7,229 nucleotides of DNA, taken from NCBI GenBank assembly GCA_002425305.1, contig DILZ01000105.1, positions 11,890 through 19,118 on the forward strand. Direction: 5' to 3'. Each line of letters starts with the position of its first letter. Position 1 is the first letter of the stretch. The notes under the pieces are model-generated. The model was given only the letters and a program-made list of their open reading frames with translations, did not search any database and had not been told where the DNA came from. A program made the position numbers and the translations under genes. Positions 6,581-7,229 of the stretch are shown here, piece after piece. Source of the stretch: Ruminococcaceae bacterium UBA5579. GTDB taxonomy: Bacteria; Bacillota; Clostridia; Oscillospirales; Ruminococcaceae.

Positions 6581-6607
6581 TTCCCTGCCGACGGCGGGGA
6601 AAATTTT
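6581..6607 (+). terminator. Hairpin between comFB-like gene and the next gene, possible terminator
   Basis: TTCCCTGC (6581-6588) pairs with GCGGGGAA (6594-6601), one G-T, with a 5-base loop, followed by AATTTTATA. The 100-base gap also has a small inverted repeat, GCATA/TATGC at 6541-6555. A TATGAT at 6571-6576 could be a -10 box but has no convincing -35 partner. The hairpin may end the comFB transcript, or may lie in the leader of the next gene, close to its ribosome binding site. Confidence 0.42.
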
Positions 6608-6624
6608 ATAAAAGAGGTGCTGCC

Positions 6625-7128
6625 GTGAAATTTGAGGTCATTGACTTGAAACGCGCAAAGCAGCTCCGTGAACGCTTTATAGAGTGCTTTGTCAACACAA
6701 AGAGCGAGTATTACCGAAAATATTGTCTTCAAGCTGACGAGAACGTCCGTGGATTTTTGTGGGACGCCCTGAAAGTGTACAGCGAGAAAAACATTTGTAC
6801 GCAGGAGCAGGCCGCCGAGTTTCTTGAAAAAAGAGGCGGCGTTTATTTTATGTGGGATCTTTGGCGGAATGGCACGTTGTTCGCCGACAAGTACCCGAAC
6901 GCCGTGATAAAGGCGGACGGCGCGGAGCTTGGACGGCTTTCCGTGGACGAATGGAACGCCGAGCTCGAGGCGGAAAAGCACGACTGCTATATAGAATACC
7001 CGCAGCTGCCAAGCGATATCTACGTCTTTGACGAGAGCTTTTCTTGGTATGTGATCTTTACGCACGAGTTCAACGATTGTGACAGTTTGGACGATATCGT
7101 TAGACACTGCATATTGTTTTACGAATAA
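6625..7128 (+). CDS. Uncharacterised cytosolic protein, possibly DUF4275-like
   Basis: This 167-residue protein starts at GTG 6625, with AGAGGTG at 6613-6619 as a well-spaced ribosome binding site. It has no signal peptide or membrane segment and is acidic and rich in aromatic residues. A basic N-terminal helix (DLKRAKQLRERFIECF) is followed by a region with FLWDALKVYSEKN and EQAAEFLEKRGGVYFMWDLW. The distinctive C-terminal block is LPSDIYVFDESFSWYVIFTHEF (about 128-150; key residues D-x-YVFD, W and THE). The pattern of a W-containing first part, an A/F-rich helix, a Y-x-F strand and a final D-x-YVFD...W...THE recalls the DUF4275 family, from memory only. Such proteins sit near immunity or accessory genes in some genomes, but nothing here supports a specific role. 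Codon use and base composition look like the neighbours. The opposite-strand frame over the same bases lacks any family resemblance. Confidence 0.8.
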   Translation: MKFEVIDLKRAKQLRERFIECFVNTKSEYYRKYCLQADENVRGFLWDALKVYSEKNICTQEQAAEFLEKRGGVYFMWDLWRNGTLFADKYPNAVIKADGAELGRLSVDEWNAELEAEKHDCYIEYPQLPSDIYVFDESFSWYVIFTHEFNDCDSLDDIVRHCILFYE

Positions 7129-7134
7129 CAACAA

Positions 7135-7163
7135 ATATCCCCGCGCGTTCTACGCGGGGATAT
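7135..7163. terminator. Strong hairpin between convergent genes
   Basis: ATATCCCCGCG (7135-7145) and CGCGGGGATAT (7153-7163) form a perfect 11-bp stem with a 7-base loop, six bases after the stop of the 167-residue gene. Read on the minus strand it is followed by TTGTTGTTATT, a passable U-rich tail. Read on the plus strand the next bases are CACAGCTTGTAG, with a T-run only at 7182-7186. It therefore fits minus-strand termination best, and may act on both strands. Confidence 0.68.
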
Positions 7164-7184
7164 CACAGCTTGTAGAAAAAATTT

Positions 7185-7229
7185 TTAATAAAACACGACC
7201 TTGATTTTATGCGGTTTTCCCCGCCGGAG
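7185..7229 (-). CDS. Possible C-terminal end of a convergent minus-strand gene
   Basis: On the minus strand the bases from 7229 down to 7185 read as 14 open codons and TAA, ending LRRGKPHKIKVVFY. Fourteen codons are too few to prove coding. However, the stop lies about 20 bases before a strong hairpin whose tail is U-rich in this direction, exactly as expected for a gene end. Another minus frame is also open here and runs on to a stop at 7163-7165, inside the hairpin edge, which is a poorer arrangement. No family can be named. Confidence 0.33.
   Translation of the reverse strand, partial: LRRGKPHKIKVVFY

Noticed and set aside
6484..7134. A 216-codon open frame on the minus strand opposite the 167-residue gene
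   Set aside because: It overlaps the plus-strand gene almost completely and extends into the end of comFB. Its product has no recognisable composition or motif, whereas the plus frame has a good ribosome binding site and a conserved-looking block.

Overview
The window carries most of a V/A-type (vacuolar/archaeal-type) ATPase operon, followed by a small ComFB-family gene with its own promoter and a 167-residue protein of unknown function. The proteins and gene order resemble gut-type anaerobic Clostridia (Oscillospiraceae/Ruminococcaceae-like). This is an inference from protein style, AGGAGG ribosome binding sites, consensus sigma-A signals and fairly balanced base composition. No marker gene is present to prove it.

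Positions 1-6085 hold seven plus-strand genes in the order I (C-terminal part only), K, F, E, A, B, D. I and K form the membrane rotor/stator interface. A and B form the catalytic head, D and F the central stalk, and E a peripheral stalk. The genes are 13-19 bases apart except between F and E, where 88 bases hold an 11-base direct repeat and a possible hairpin. No subunit C (the socket between central stalk and c-ring) and no H/G (partner of E) gene lies inside the cluster. They are probably upstream of the window or elsewhere. Subunit K is the most unusual member: its ion-binding hairpin is preceded by two extra hydrophobic segments, the second of which looks like a cleavable signal peptide, and the glutamine known as a Na+ ligand in Enterococcus is a valine.

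Positions 6086-6254 form a dense control region. It has two hairpins that probably end the ATPase transcript, then a perfect TTGACA-17-TATAAT promoter. A dyad overlaps the -35 box, and its 10-base core recurs downstream of the likely transcription start. This promoter drives an 89-residue ComFB-family protein (6255-6524) with a CxCxxC cysteine cluster.

A hairpin separates that gene from a GTG-started 167-residue cytosolic protein (6625-7128), which vaguely resembles the DUF4275 family. The right end has a strong 11-bp hairpin, better placed to terminate minus-strand transcription. Upstream of it on the minus strand are 14 open codons and a stop, suggesting the tail of a convergent gene cut by the window edge.

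Most of the window is ordinary. The points worth a second look are the subunit K architecture, the paired operator-like sites around the comFB promoter, and the non-canonical ATPase gene order. I saw no CRISPR array, mobile element, rRNA or tRNA.
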